A stretch of 64,000 nucleotides of DNA from Psococerastis gibbosa (GCA_963971405.1 OZ020486.1:6037419-6101418), one strand, 5' to 3'. Numbered from the stretch's first letter, positions 1-13,040 are shown. Translations and numbers: made by a program. Notes: generated by a model not told the origin, from the sequence alone.

Positions 1-297
1 TTGACGTGGTAGCAGATATCATTAATAAAGGCGGGTTTCCACCGACTTCTCATTGCAGAATGCAAATGACATTGACGGAAATTTTTGTTTTACTCTATGC
101 CATAGTTAAAATTGACCAATGATCATAGAGTAAAATCACAAACAAACAAACTAAAATTAAAAAATTGCGTCATGGGATATGTTAAGTACAAAAATTTTAA
201 TAGATTTCTATAAAAAGAAAAATTCAAATTTCCGTCAATGTCATTTGCATTGTGCAATGAGAGGTCAGTGAAAACCCCGCCAAAGGTCAAAAAGATT
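1..297. mobile_element. Fold-back MITE (GGCG family), left end cut by window
   Basis: It has inverted arms around TGCAGAATGCAAATGACATT (50-80) and its complement (235-265), with the GACGTGGTAGCAGA core at 3-16. Several close copies lie elsewhere in the window (30591, 38086, 43898, 61590). Confidence 0.8.
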
Positions 298-1014
298 TTG
301 CCTATTCAATGTGTAGATGACTATTTCATACACAGCATTGTAAGGAATTGTTTCGGTACAGTATTATTTGTTTTGAAGGGCTTCCCATGGACGTAATTCT
401 GTGCTATAGTGACCCATTGATAGGGAAATGTTGAATTTTTAAAACTGTATTACCATATTGGGATATTATTAAATTTAAATTGATTGATTGAACCTTGTCC
501 TGCCAACGAGCCCATTTATATTTTGGGATCCATTTGTACTAAGCCTAAGTGAATGAAGAGGTGCAAATTAGGGATTATCGCGCCTTCGCCTCTGATTACA
601 TTACTCAAAAGCTCAGCTACATTGAAGTTCATGCAAACAAATGAATTGTGTATTATCAAAATTTATATAATTCAGGAGTAGTTCAAAGAGCGATTTTACC
701 AATATAGCCACTGTAGAACGAAAATTTAATTAATTAGCTCCAATGATTTGGGAAGATTCCCATTAATGCAACTTTGGCAGTAAGGGAAGAACACATTATG
801 CAATTGATTCAATACAACAAAAACACATCTGCCGACACCATATTCTGAGGAGTACAGTATGTAACGCTTCGAAACACAATTGTCATTCAATAATTAAGAG
901 ACAACTGGAGGAGAAAAAACTCTACGGAAGTAGTAAAAAAGCAAATTTGACAGGAAATATAGGTCGGATAGCTACATAGTATGTATAAAAAATTAGAGGA
1001 ACATTTCTTTTAAA

Positions 1015-1157
1015 TAGGCGTGTATTCCACTGGTCAATATTCCGTCATTTGTGATTAAAGATCATTAACTTATCTACGTAATAGTCTCCTTAATACAAAA
1101 ATCTCAACTTTTTTTAAATCACAAATGACGGAATATTGACCAGTGGAATACACGCTT
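1015..1157. repeat. Small fold-back element
   Basis: About 40-bp inverted arms, starting TAGGCGTGTATTCCACTGGT at 1015 with the complement ending at 1157. The terminus resembles the TAGGCG ends of the larger fold-back MITEs. Confidence 0.8.
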
Positions 1158-1189
1158 TATGATACCTCATTTATGGCTGTACAATCAGT

Positions 1190-1735
1190 ATTTCCGGTAA
1201 TTTAGGTGAAATTGCATTTTTATTTAAAAAAAAAAAAAAATCTGATTGTCACTCGGTGGGGTGCTCAATTGTCTCTTAAGAATTTTTTCTACTTAACATC
1301 TATCCTTGGCCCAAAAAGTAAATTAAAATAATTGTCCATTGTTTTAAAATTAACGCACGCAATTGCAGCACAGATCTTCTCAACAATTGAGGAATTTCGT
1401 TATTAATAATAATACGAGATTTATAGGCACAGGTGATTTAAGTTAGAATAAAATGAAGAAGAAATTCGATTAGTATAGAAACCGGTGATTTAGGTAAAAT
1501 TGTATTCCTATTAAAAAGAATCCTTGGCTCAAAAGATAAATTAAAATAATTGCTTTAAAATTAACGCAGGCAATTGCAGCACAGAACTTCTCAACGGTTG
1601 AGGAATTTCGTTATTAATAATACGAGATTTACAGGCACATGTGATATAAGTTAGAATAACATGTAGATGAAATTCGAATAGAATAGAACCACATTTCAAA
1701 GTAGTAATGCCATCCTTAGCCCAAAGAAACACGAA
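1190..1735. repeat. Imperfect tandem duplication
   Basis: Blocks such as TCCTTGG..AAATTAAAATAATTG, GCAATTGCAGCACAG and GAGGAATTTCGTTATTAATA occur twice in the same order, about 195-220 bp apart, with small indels. Confidence 0.7.
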
Positions 1736-2942
1736 AGTTTAGGTTTACGTACTTCCCTCAAGTGTAACTTGCTTATACATAACTACTTCTCAAGTAATAC
1801 TTCGTAAAATAAATATTTCAGCAAGCTTCAGCAACACGGTTGCCAAGCTTCATTAGTGCCGCGCTTAACTGACAATGTTTTGTTGAGGAACATTTCGACT
1901 ATTTCAATGCAATACTTTCCACATTCATTTTGTAATACTTCGTCAAAGTGAAAAATATAAAAAACTTGGTCAAGTAGTAGGCTATCAAAATTTCTGTTTT
2001 AATTTTTTTATTTACTAACATTTCAACCGCCCCAAGTCAGCTTACGATAAATCCTTACAGCTAAAATTGATTTTGTTGATATTGCACAAAAAACGGATAG
2101 TTAAAGTTAGTTGGAAATTGGCCGAAAAGCACATGGCGCCTAATTTTAAGTTAACGTAAACTACCCCTCATGCAGATTTTAGAATCGTTCGGGACGCCAC
2201 AAAACGGGCTAAAACAGCACAATCAAAACAAAAAGAATGCCAAAAAGCATCCATCACCAGCGAAATCCGTCCATAGGGGGTTCAACAGAGCCAATTAGTT
2301 TAAAAGTTAGTATAAGTGTTAATAGAGAAAAGAAAGCGTTAATAGTACAAAGCAATGCAAATGATGGGTTAATAGTGCCCGAAGTCAGTTCAACGAATCC
2401 TGTATAATGCTCTCCTGCTTATGGCCATAATTGCTTAAGCTGTGAAACTGCTGTTAGTCCTTAAATGGGGAAATTCCATTAACATTAAACATTAATATAA
2501 TAATTATTAAATTTAATTCAAACTAAAAACCGCTATATAATTGAAAAGCTGTGCTATTTTCTTATCGTACATATGGACGATCGCAACACGGCAGGCGCTG
2601 TGGGAATTTCGTCACTGCAGCAAACGGGTTGGTGCAAAGCCTAATTCAGAAGATTTCTGACGCTAGCCTCAGAACTCAACCGTGTACTAGCGGCAGTAAT
2701 CTTCTGAAGTGCGTTCAGAAATAGACTGTCTTTTCGGTGTTGTTGCACGAACCAATCATTCATTTGCCCCCTTGACAAATTTCTCAGCGAGTCGACGGCG
2801 TTCGAATCGTCACATCAGTACTCAAATGATTTCTTCACCAATGACAAAAAATATCAGCAGTTTCAGCAGTAAACAAATAATGAGCAGAAGACAGAAGTCC
2901 CCGGTGGATGGTCGTAGCAATATAGAGGGCGGTGCCACTTAC

Positions 2943-3080
2943 AGCGACGGTGGAGCCGTTTTTGCCCACACCACCAGTCATTATGGTGAGGAACACCAAG
3001 TACACATTGTATGAGCAGCACAGGACGGTAGTTAATCCCACAGTGTAACGCATTTCGAATATCATGAAACCAAAATCTAT
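2943..3080 (-). CDS. CEPT1: CEPT1-like exon 4
   Basis: It begins after an ACTTTGCAG acceptor and ends at a consensus GTAAGT donor: 46 codons, phase 0. It ends in [12 protein letters not shown], the conserved loop of the family. The overlapping open frames on both strands here are shadows. Confidence 0.92.
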
Positions 3081-6000
3081 CTGCAAAGTCAACAAGACAA
3101 CGTTAATATGCTCTATATTCCGCCTTCAAATCCGGGCTGCCATTTCGTTCTTTTCAGATTCTCCAGAAATATGTAACGGCAAGCGTCTGTAGGTCTTTTC
3201 CGTACCATAACAGACCATGATTACCTCCAAGCTCACTTGCACAGAATAGGCCTGGCAGTCAACGACATTTGCCCACTCTGCCAGACAGCGAGGATGGACG
3301 GGGACCACTGGACAAACTGCCCCCAGCTCCAGAACCCGCCACTTCGGCCAGATACTGGTAGCCTCAACAGCCAAGGGCGGATAGTCTCTGAAGCCAATTG
3401 AAATTCTCTGTGCTTCAAAGAATTCTCCAAACATTGGCAACCTTGCTTCAAATATTATTGGAAATTACAGTGACACCAACTACGGGTGGCAAGAGAGAGA
3501 TGACTTGACAGCCCTAACAATTCCGTGTGGTGTGACTTTCCTTTTCCCTTCCGGCTGTGGCCGATCCGATCAGGTGCAGGGAGATATAAAAGCACCGACT
3601 CCACTTCGCAGGGTGGTGATTTCTTCTTCTCTTATAAATGATAACATATTGCACAATTAAACTAAACTAAGTGCACTTTTCGCACAGGCGCCAACCCCGC
3701 TTTCCCCCTACGCCGATGAACTTTTGTGTCAATATCACATTATTTTCACATTGACTGGTCGCCATCTTGAAATTATTTATTATTATTATCGTGGATAAAA
3801 ATACGGGCTTTCAGTCACATTTAATTCCATCTCTGATAAAGGAAAAAAGGAAAATAGCCGTACCTGGTATGACCAAAATTGCGGGCCAATAGTTCCTGAG
3901 ATTAAGTGAATGACCATGATGGTGCACTGCGCCTCAGTGACGTCCACCTTGCCGAACTTCATGGTCCCGCTGACGTAGGTCTGCCAGTGGGCGCAGTAAA
4001 ACAAGACGATGGCGCAGAAACATTGGAAGAACATCCACGTCGGATACTGGCCGATCTGACACGCAATGCACGCTGAGAGCGCCACAAACACTGAAAAAAA
4101 AACAAGGAAATGTATTCATATTGTACATAACGTCAATGTACTGTGTACATATGTGTTAGGTCTGCCAGTACAAGCAGTAGAATAAGGTGATGGCGTATAA
4201 ACATGTAAACAACCACGCCGGGCACTGGCCACTCTGACGCGTAAAGCACGCCGGCAGCGCAACAAACGCTGGAAACAACAAGGAAATTCACAAAAACTGG
4301 GCAAGAAGTCAATGTACAGACTTGGAAAGTCTATTAGTGAACAAAGGAGTAGAATGATCACGCACAAACATTAGAATAACAACCACACCGGGCACTGGCC
4401 ACTCTGACGCGCAAAGCACGCCGACAGCGCCAAAAATACTGGGAACAACATGGAAATGCCTATAAACTGAAAAGAAGTCAATATATAGACTTGGAAAGTC
4501 TAGCCTATTGGTGGACAAAGGAGAGCAGGACGATAGCGTAGAAACATTGGAAGAACATCCACGTCGGGTACTGGAAGAATATGCACATAAACTGTACAGG
4601 AATTATTTCATTATTATTTATAAGGTCTGTCAGAGGGCGCTGTAAAATAACAAGGTTTCCAAGTCTGCATTGGAAAAGCGTACAATGGCAGGCTTCAAAT
4701 GAATAGTCCGTGGTCTTAACGGTCACCCGCTCCCGAACATAGTTGCTTAACATCAGTGCCAGGCGTGCACTATTCAACCTTAAACAAGTTGCACGCGGCT
4801 GCGCACGGTAGCCAAGTTTCAATGAACGAAATTAACACGTTGTTGAGACTTCAATGGCTCGTTGCGCTTCAATGACCTTCAAGGTTTTCATCACATCCAA
4901 TTTTCACAATTACAGCTCTATTATATTAACGAACATGTTCTTGTACAACATTTTGTTTATGATTGGATGCATAATACTATTGTACATTTAACCTATTCTA
5001 AATGCAAATATTACTATTGCAGATACTTGAGCAGCATTCTTGACTGCCCTCTGTGAAAAATAATGGCACCGGAATAGATTAAGGCGCATACAGAGCACCA
5101 CCATTTTCCATTCTTTTTGTGCCCAAAGTCAAAATTTTCATGAAATTTCAATCGTAGTCAAAAAAATTAAATGAATAAAAATATAAACAAATAAAAAAAA
5201 TTAATAAATGAGGTGTCGTAGACTAGAAAAAAATGTTCCTCTCCATTTTGATAAAATTTAATTCCATTCAATGGAATGTGACCGTGTGTAACACCAATTG
5301 GCCACAGTTTTGGAACTCCTTCCACCAGTCATCCCCAGTGACAGTTAATTTTTTGGGTGGCAGGCACTAACATCAATTAGCTACAATATATAATTTAATA
5401 TAGTTGAGAACTGGACTACTAAACGGAAGTACAGGTTAGCGTCTCGATACATGAGGAAAAATTAACCTAATATGTACCAGAATTTCACCACGAAGGGAAA
5501 ACGCGGCTACCAGGCATGTTGCTGACTACTACATCCCTAAGAGTATTGGTCATGACTAAGAGTCCTTTACCAGTCCTCAACATTGTGTTCAAAGTAGCTG
5601 AACTTCTGAGTCTGAGCCTTACGGTCTCAGAGGGGAAGACGCGAAAATCCATAATCTGTACCTACTTCTGGTTGAGATAGAAGCGCGTAGTGGCGACTGA
5701 ACAAATAGGGAACAGCGCACTCTTTCGTCCCGGGGGTGGGAAACTGGCCCTGAAGGCGGTGGAACTCAATGAAGAGTCAACGGCATAAGGATGCAGAAGG
5801 AAACCACTGCATTACAATTCCCTAGTACAGTCGCCATGACTACGATTGCCATGGTCATAGGTGAGCATCGATAGAAGAGGCATTAGAAGAAGTGGGTGAA
5901 CACGAGCATAGCCCGATGTAAAGTAGTTTGGCTGGAAAATCGACCCTATCGCAACCGTCTTTCCAGAGGATTGATAGCCTTCCATAGAAGAGGCATTTGA

Positions 6001-9000
6001 AGAAGAACCGGTCCTCAGGCCTAAACGCTCAATGGGTTGACACGCTAAGGAGCATTTTTTTTTATCAAGGCTTATGTTCCGAGTTTCGCTTCTTGTTCAT
6101 TTCTTCCCCCCTTTCGGATTCACCGCGATCACCCGACATGCGATAAAATACGATTAGCAGAAGATATGTGCAAAGATTAGAGAAAGCATTGGGAATAATC
6201 CTAGAGTAGAGACCCGGCTATAGATAAGCTAAGCACTACTCTGTGATAACATCAGTCAAGCGCCAGTAAACACAACAGCTTATTGAAACACAATGGAACG
6301 CATGGTGTGACTTTTAGCGGGCAGATGCTATCATAGATGACATTGAATAGGTTAGGATTTCACAACTATAGTCGGACATTTTGGAAAAAGGATGAAAATG
6401 GCTGTGGTGGCCATATTGTTTTAATAAATTTATATAAGCATAAAATATAAACGGACCCGTTTTTTGTCCTCAATGTGTTCCAAACCATTGATCAGATTGT
6501 GCTGAATGTTTAGTAGTGTGTCCTACTCCCTCAAGCGCCTTTAACATTTATACATCTATTTTATCTAAAAGGTCCAGATATAAATGATTTTTTCAGTCAA
6601 TTTCTATTCAGCCCCCCCCCCCCCCCCCCCAGAAACGAGCTATTAAGGCCAAACCGGAGTGGGTCACGTGACTGGCCTGGAAATGTCTTTGCAGGGGGTT
6701 CGTAATATATGTTTTAAACCGCAGTGGTATAGTAAAAATCGATAGAAGGGTATAGTATACGCGTAGACATGCATACACTGTTGACTGAACCAAAAATTAC
6801 AATTACATTAGGTCTAAAATTTGTGCACGAAGCAATTAAAAACATACCTTTAAGAACATTTTTACGTGCCCCACAGGGAAGAAAAACCTCCAACTTTTGT
6901 AATGAAATGCACTTCAGTCAGAAGCTCAACACTTAATTTGACAGTAAAGCGCCAGAAATAGGTAAAACTGCAATTATTTGAAATGATAAAAGTCAAATAC
7001 GGAACAGGTACATGACGCGGGGCTTTGTTTATAAAATGGATATTCAACCATCTCGTGGCTGGAGACCGCTATCAATATGGCTGCTAGTGTAGCCTGCACA
7101 AGCTAAGTACAGAGTTTTTGACCAGGTCCAGGTATCCACTTTGCTATGCTGCAATGTGTAAGACTTCGATATTTTTTGCGTTGGCACTTATTTCTGATAG
7201 TTGGCTTATGGTTAACGGGTGCCTCGTAAAGCATATTATGACTCCCGCCGCTCCAGTTCTATTATATTTCTATGTATTCAACACTCAACGCTCAAGGTCA
7301 CAACTCTCCGGCTTGGCCTTAAGGGAGAATCTACCTAATGGTACTTGACCATTGGTCCCTGGCGAACTTACTAGATTAATTTTCACTATGTTTGACTTTG
7401 AACGATTCGTCATTAAAAGGGACACTGCCGCACACAATAAATTTAAATTATGATTTTGCCGCTCAAAAAATCACCGTGCATAAATGAGCTCTAACTATTA
7501 ACACCGTTCTACATGGTATGGAGGGATGGACTTTGACACCAGCTATGGAGAACAGAATCAGTGCATTTGAAATGTGGATACACAGACAAATGCTGGGCAT
7601 ATATCCTGGAGAGATCGTGTCCCTAATGCTGATCACTGAGGCGAATGGATAAGGAAGCAGAGTTGGTGCTGACGGTTAAGAAACTGAAACTAACATACTT
7701 CGGCCATGTGATGAGAAATGAAAAGTATCACCTTCAGTGTCCAAGGGAGGATAGAAGGACAGAGGGCTCCCGACAGAAGAACATCCTGGTTGAAAAACCT
7801 GCGGCAGTGGTTTGGCAAGAGCACGACTTCCCAAGGTCCAAATTGCCAATGGCCAATCTTCGATAGAATAGGCATTAAAAGAGTAAGAAGTACTAGTAAC
7901 ACTGAAGTATGAAATACTGTATGTTTTGCCTATGGCATTGACACAATGACTAGTGAACCCAGGAAAATTTGGCAACCAACCGGAAATCCGCAGCAGGTGA
8001 AGTAACATAATAAAACATCTATTAGTAGTAGAAGGCTGCAGTTAAGGGCAAATCGGACACACCCAGGCGGGTAAGATAAGCATCCGCAGCGTAAACAGTG
8101 AAGCGGCAAAAAGTGGTAACATCGATGGAGCTTGAAGATTCCCGTCATAAGCTAATCAGAGTCATAATAATGCTATTTAGATTGCGACTCAAATACGCAG
8201 TAGCTTACTGCTCTGGACTTTGGCAAGCCTGCTTGCTGGATTGTACATTTTTTCGTCATTTGCCGCAATTTTATTTTTTCTATGTTGGACAGCAAAAACT
8301 TTCCCTGTTACGTTTCACCGTTATAGCTTATAGCTAGACGTCATCTATTTTATTTTATAGCTTTGGACACACCACTATTAAGTTTCAATCAAACAATCAA
8401 ATTGTACAGTAAATATTGATCATAGAACCGTCGATGGGATGACATAAATTAGAAGATACGTTCTTCTACCATTTCTACAACCAACAAGTCAATAATGAAC
8501 GCATCCGAGTAACCAGTTCAGTCGCCTTTGAAGGTAACACCTGTGTTGAGTTACGACAGGTCACGATGTCTAGAGACTCGCACTAGTACGAACAATCGGT
8601 CTAAGCTGGCCCCAAGAGCACATCTGCCACTTCAGTACACACAGCAACACCTGCTTGGAAATGACTAGAGAAGTTTATACCTCTCGTCATTGTCTGCCTC
8701 AATTCAACCCCCGTCTTCAGAACACCCTGAAGAGAGCTTTGGGTTGATAACAACATAAGACCTGAAGCCCAGAAGCCTTGAAGGGTTTGTTATTAATAAT
8801 AAAAAAACGTTCAAGCTACGAACTAAAAAAAAAAAATCTATTCACGACTCTTTCAAGTATATGCGCCGGTCGGTGTTTGTTTACGTTGTTTGTTATAGGT
8901 GTAGCATGATCCCCGAAGATACGATGAAATTTAAGGTTGCAGGACATGTCTGCACCCAATCGAGTGCTGAATCGAATTTGAAAAAAAAAAAAAAATTATA

Positions 9001-12000
9001 AAACGGGGTACTCCAATTTGCTGTTAATACATAATATCAGGTGAAAGCCAATAAGTTAACCAGTTATCTGGTTACTGCTAGTGATGGATTGATGGCAGAC
9101 TGTCGGTACGACCCTACCTTACACAGGTAGCATATACCAGCAGGAACAATTGTTCCTACTTTGTGGGAACCACCCTAACAGAGGGTCCTATCATCGCTTG
9201 AAAAGCCTCGGTAAGGAATTCTACACGGCACTGCCATACATTAGAAGATGGCGGTGCCGTCCAGCATGCTTCACTGATAATGATTATTATTTCAAGGGCT
9301 TGATATGGACGAAGGCCCTTTGAACCTTGTCCTGCAAACGACCACTAAGATTTTCGACCACAATTGGTATTGTATCCGTAAGACTTTTTGGCCGATGGGA
9401 AACGGTAACACGTCATCGCTGTCCACCTAAACCGGCTACAAGTGATAATGGACAAGCTGAGACAAGCGTACCACTGACACAATGTCACAGGTGTGTCTTC
9501 AAAGTAGCTGAGTACAAATTGTCATGTTGATCGCCAATTTTCGATAGAAGAGGCATTACTAGTAGTAAGGTTGGACACCGTCCCAGGCCACGGTGTGGGC
9601 CCATGGGACAGTGGACTTCCTGATTATAGTGGATTCCGAACCACTTGGGAAACGCAGTGAAGTCACGATTAGTTCGGAGGTGACCAGGACAAGTCCTACC
9701 ATGTTTCCTTACCGGCATTGTGCACACGACAAAGTTATCTGCATCTTTGAACCTGCACTGGTCCGCTGGATTCAACTTGGTATGGCGGCCGGCTAGAAGA
9801 GGCATTAGAAGAAGAATAGGCGAAGGTGTGACGGTACGAGTCAACCTTACTGATTCTGGGACCTGGCCTAAGTGTAGGGGCAAAACCACGACTTGACTGA
9901 GTCGACTGTTTCAAGCCCTTGCAGTGCAACCCTGAATAAGGACTTTTAGGCATAAAAAGTACAAACCTGTAGATAAGGAGTCACAGCCATGATCAAACAA
10001 CTCTCCAAGTGGGCTAGACGTTCCAGTCCGACGAGCCTGTTTCCCATCGATTGCGTCCAGACTTTGATACAAAAATAAACCAGCAGCGCACAGCAAACAT
10101 GCCCATCTAGGAGGCTGCAAAAGAGACATAAAATTCAGTTCGCTCCGAGACCCTATACGACCTGGTGCACAAGGCCGTACAGAAATCCATGATTGGAGCA
10201 AACAGGAAGCAAATGAGTTGGTGCAAACCCAGAGAGTCTACTTCAGAAGATTTCTTTGCTGCTACTGATGTACAATTTTCCGAAAAACTGGCTTGGGCTC
10301 AGTGCAACCAGCTTCAGAGACATCTTCTGAAATAGACTGTGGTTTCGTAACAGCCCATTTGCTCCAATGACGGATGCGTGTCGCTGGCGCGGCTTATGAA
10401 TCGACTTTGTGCACCAGGCTTCCAGCATAACCAACCCATTGGAAAAGTGATTAGATGTTGTGCTGACAATTGTCCTCAATTGCGTAATAATGATTCACTC
10501 TTGACTGCTGGGTCTAAAGGTAATACACGTGCGTACCAGTGTACCTATGGTCTGATGTTGCGATTGTGCATTATTAGCAATCAGAGCGCTAGTTGCAAGT
10601 CTCTTAGGCTAGGCTACTGATGGGTAGGCTCCTTGAAGTGAAGACTTGTAATATCGATTTCTTTTATTTTTCTTTATAAAATAAGAAGACTAATTGCATA
10701 CAAACAATTTAATGAATGTACATCCGATTAATCTCTTCATTCGCCTCACTAAGAAGCTTAATAGTACTTGTGTTGAGTTACGACACGTCTCCGATAGCAT
10801 GGTGTTTAGAGAGTCGCACAAGTACAAGCACACTACCACCATGCAACCGATGCGGGCTGCAGCCCAACCTGACAGACACGACATTTTATAAAAAAACACT
10901 TTTTGGTTCCTGGGACCTCAAAACGTTAAAATTCACTGAAATCCCGAAAATCGAAAATTTCGATCATCACAAAGCTTTCCTTATACTACGCATAAAAAGA
11001 AAAGCAAAACTATCCTCAGGTATTATGTCTGATATTGGGTTAAATTTCAAACTCAGCCATTTTTAGCTGGGGCTAACCCGTGGTAGCCAGTAGTCCCAGT
11101 TATAGGTTTAGTAAAATAACAATATCTAACATAAAATAATAAATTGATGGACGACTTTCATAGTGAATCACCTGCTGTGATTGGGTCTAATTTCCAATAA
11201 TAGCGCCTATGATTAACCTATTGAGAGTCCTCGCTCAGAGTGTTGATTGGTTGGCTTGGTGGTAAGAGCATTCTTTCCCGCCATTAGTAATTTTTGAATC
11301 TATAGCAACACCCCAATTATCAGCTAGTTGTCCAATAAAAGCTATTGATTTTTAAGTATACATCATTATAATTCAAATAATCAACAAAACCAACGTTCTG
11401 CTATTTCGTCGTTAAATGAATGAAATAAAATAAAAAGTAATTCCACTCTGCATTAGTAAATCATGGGCATTATAATTGAGAATTGACCCCCCAATCAGAG
11501 GTAGGCATTTCGCCACTTTGCCTTTTTTTCATTTCCATAGGCAACTCAACAAGTTGTTCATTTCTTAGTGGGGACTTAGTGGTGCTAGTGGATTAGCAGA
11601 GCATAAAAAACTCTGATACTGTACATGCACAAATTTTCAAAAGTTACCTTCTGAGCGCATCGCTCTCAATAATTTATTCTGATAGTGAAAATGGAAAACA
11701 TTTGAACAATTTAGCCCCCATTATTACAGGAAAGTTTACGGCTAAAGTAATGGTGGTATGTCTACCTATTTCTTGTGTTATGGACTTAACCAGGCAAATA
11801 CAATAGCTTCTATTATTCAAGAGGTAGAAAATAGTCCTCTATGACTTGAATGGGCTAAATCTTTAATAGCTTCCGTTTTTAATAATATGGTAAGTAGTAA
11901 GCAACATGCAGGTAACTGCAACGTGCATTTTAGGGCAGCATGAGCATACTAATCTCAAACAACCATAAATGGACGCTAATCATCGCTTAACAAGTTAAAG

Positions 12001-12423
12001 GTCAAGCTAATTTACTATTAAATTGGTAAACAGCATAGATAGATGAATAATTTTGTATGATAAGCAGTCATTGCAATCTTAAGAAGAAACATAACTGGGC
12101 CAATACACATTCAGCCCTTGCCTTGCCCTCTAATATTGCTAACAAGTTATGGTAATATTGCTTGACATACTACTTACCTCTGATTTGCCGTCAGGACTGG
12201 ATTCTATTAGAAAAAGTGAGGTTATAATATTAATTATTAGTCCCGACATGGTGATCAAATTGGGGGCAAGCCATAGGGGCGTTTTTGACACTAGATAATT
12301 CCAAAACGGTTGTAAAAACGGGTCGAGGAGTCCTACATTCTCACAGCTGTATTGATGCTCCTGCAATCGTTTGAGCTGGCCGTTTGTTAGGAGTTTTTCC
12401 TTGTAGAGCGACATGGTAGCCAT
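2943..12423 (-). CDS. CEPT1: Choline/ethanolamine phosphotransferase, 5' four exons (partial gene)
   Basis: The enzyme transfers phosphocholine or phosphoethanolamine from its CDP ester to diacylglycerol, the last Kennedy-pathway step, in ER or Golgi membranes. Four exons join cleanly on the minus strand: 12423-12178, 10114-9967, 4090-3864 and 3080-2943. All have GT-AG borders and compatible phases, giving 253 codons. Residues 105-127 match the CDP-alcohol phosphotransferase signature DG-x2-AR-x8-G-x3-D-x3-D perfectly (D105, G106, A109, R110, G119, D123, D127). Further family landmarks are [17 protein letters not shown] and GGVGKNGST. The family is about 400 residues long, so roughly 150 C-terminal residues are missing and should lie left of position 1; I saw no matching exon in 1-2900. 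The sequence fits CEPT1/CHPT1 (insect bbc) better than the selenoprotein EPT1, but the substrate cannot be read from sequence. Introns are loaded with repeats. Confidence 0.93.
3864..4090 (-). CDS. CEPT1: CEPT1-like exon 3
   Basis: It is preceded by a T-rich tract and CAG acceptor, and ends at CCAG/GTACGG. The split codon with exon 2 gives Val132; 75 further codons end in phase 0. It contains [20 protein letters not shown] and [10 protein letters not shown], which are strongly conserved in animal CEPT1/CHPT1. Decayed tandem copies of its 5' half follow upstream in transcript terms (4160-4655). Confidence 0.93.
4160..4655 (-). pseudogene. Decayed tandem copies of CEPT1 exon 3
   Basis: Three partial copies of the exon 3 5' half follow at roughly 180-bp spacing (about 4160-4290, 4330-4440 and 4520-4580), and a scrap near 4622-4655 matches the GGTCTGCCAGT end. 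The first copy keeps a TTTCCAG acceptor and 37 codons alignable to exon 3, then hits TAA directly after WQT. The second has an internal stop after WLLF. The third retains [11 protein letters not shown] almost unchanged. None has a complete exon or donor. They look like tandem exon-duplication relics inside intron 2. Use as alternative exons is conceivable only for the first and would truncate the enzyme. Confidence 0.8.
5570..6100 (-). mobile_element. SINE-like retroelement cluster
   Basis: Complement of two families seen elsewhere: the AAGCTCAGCTACTTTGAAG family (5575-5705; other copies at 26300, 32090 and 58985) and the ATGCCTCTTCTATC family (5720-5905 and about 5975-6020; other copies at 31365 and 58355). 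Confidence 0.65.
6101..7509. other. CEPT1 intron 2, no gene seen
   Basis: AT-rich intronic sequence with a 20-base-plus C tract at about 6610-6631 followed by a GC-richer unassigned segment. The short open frames have no recognisable product. Confidence 0.5.
7510..7870 (+). pseudogene. Non-LTR retrotransposon RT C-terminal fragment
   Basis: The translation reads [17 protein letters not shown] near 7675-7730, the typical end of craniofacial-development-protein-like endonuclease/reverse transcriptase ORFs. Upstream, 7510-7645 gives a matching [19 protein letters not shown] stretch in another register. It is frameshifted and truncated, lying in intron 2 of the CEPT1-like gene. A relative is at 40950-41345. 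Confidence 0.75.
8500..8645 (+). mobile_element. SINE-like repeat, TTACGACA(C/G)GTC family
   Basis: Shares CAGTCGCCT, GAGTTACGACA and AGAGACTCGCAC-type blocks in order with 10690-10880 and 32695-32890. Confidence 0.6.
9295..9830 (+). mobile_element. Interspersed repeat (GATTATAGTGGATTCCGAACC family) with SINE piece
   Basis: The central part matches 36747-37083 (plus) and 55440-55794 (minus) through GTGGATTCCGAACCACTTGG and GGTGACCAGGAC. A SINE-like ATAGAAGAGGCATTA piece is embedded. Divergent copy. Confidence 0.6.
9967..10114 (-). CDS. CEPT1: CEPT1-like exon 2 (catalytic motif)
   Basis: It runs from a TTTTGCAG acceptor to a CAG/GTTTGT donor: 148 nt, phase 0 in and phase 1 out. It carries membrane segment [16 protein letters not shown] and the full metal-binding and catalytic CDP-OH-P signature. 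The open frame continues outside both splice sites, but homology stops exactly at them. Confidence 0.94.
10690..11005. mobile_element. SINE-like repeat followed by fragment of the CAGA-microsatellite family
   Basis: Positions 10690-10880 match 8500-8645 and 32695-32890. Positions 10879-11005 match the TTGGTTCCTGGGACCTCAAAAC...AAAGCTTTCCTTATACTACG end of the ~860-bp family. Both lie in CEPT1 intron 1. Confidence 0.7.
11006..12177. other. CEPT1 intron 1 remainder
   Basis: AT-rich; I recognise no gene, repeat copy or RNA. Confidence 0.5.
12178..12423 (-). CDS. CEPT1: CEPT1-like exon 1
   Basis: It codes for 82 codons and ends in phase 0 at a GTAAGT donor (12177-12172 read on the minus strand). 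It begins [20 protein letters not shown] and contains the conserved WLAPNLIT stretch leading into the first membrane segment (about residues 52-73). The first in-frame ATG was taken as start; Met4 is an equally plausible start because the family N-terminus is variable. No TATA box or other promoter element was recognised upstream. Confidence 0.92.
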
Positions 12424-13040
12424 TTACATTTAACAGCAGAGCAATTATGCCAAATTATATTAAATTTACCGTAAATAACTAATAAACATTACAAAATTTT
12501 ATGAATGCACATTGACGGGGAAGGCGTCCATCTTTGAACTACCAAATAAACAATGCTATTCTTCTGCCACGGCACAACTTGCCAACATTTTATATCCGTT
12601 TCCGCCAGGGCTGAGATAGTTATTCAGTTATACACAACTCCGCTAGATGGCAGAGAAATTCAGTTTTATTTTTATTGTAGATTTCAAAATTTGGGATTTG
12701 ATACACTATATACAATATGATATAGCCTATTTTATGCGATTTAGGAGAGATCCCAAAAATATTATTTCAAACCTGGAGCCACCGGATATGTTTATACAAT
12801 GGCAGAAATTCAAAAATTCATCTGATATTATATTTATGTCCCATCGCACCTATGTAGACCTAGTTTTTATTTTCCTTCCAATTTTTTTATATTAATGGAC
12901 AAAAGAACTCGAATAATAATTTAGAATATAATAGATGAAATGAATAGAATATTTATATTGAGTTATTAACATGAAACAATAGGCGTTATTAAACCTAATA
13001 ATGCTAAGATACAATAACAATACATAAATGAAACACTAAA

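Larger units (their letters stand above)
298..2942. other. Intronic or 3' region of CEPT1-like gene, repeats only
   Basis: No exon was recognised here. It contains a short SINE-like piece at about 575-635 (CTCAGCTAC motif), a fold-back at 1015-1157 and an imperfect tandem duplication at 1190-1735. The remainder is AT-rich and featureless to me. Confidence 0.5.

Noticed and set aside
2709..3014. 101-codon plus-strand frame
   Set aside because: Antisense shadow of CEPT1 exon 4.
9485..9889. 134-codon minus-strand frame
   Set aside because: Lies across interspersed repeat copies shared with 36747 and 55440; no product recognised.
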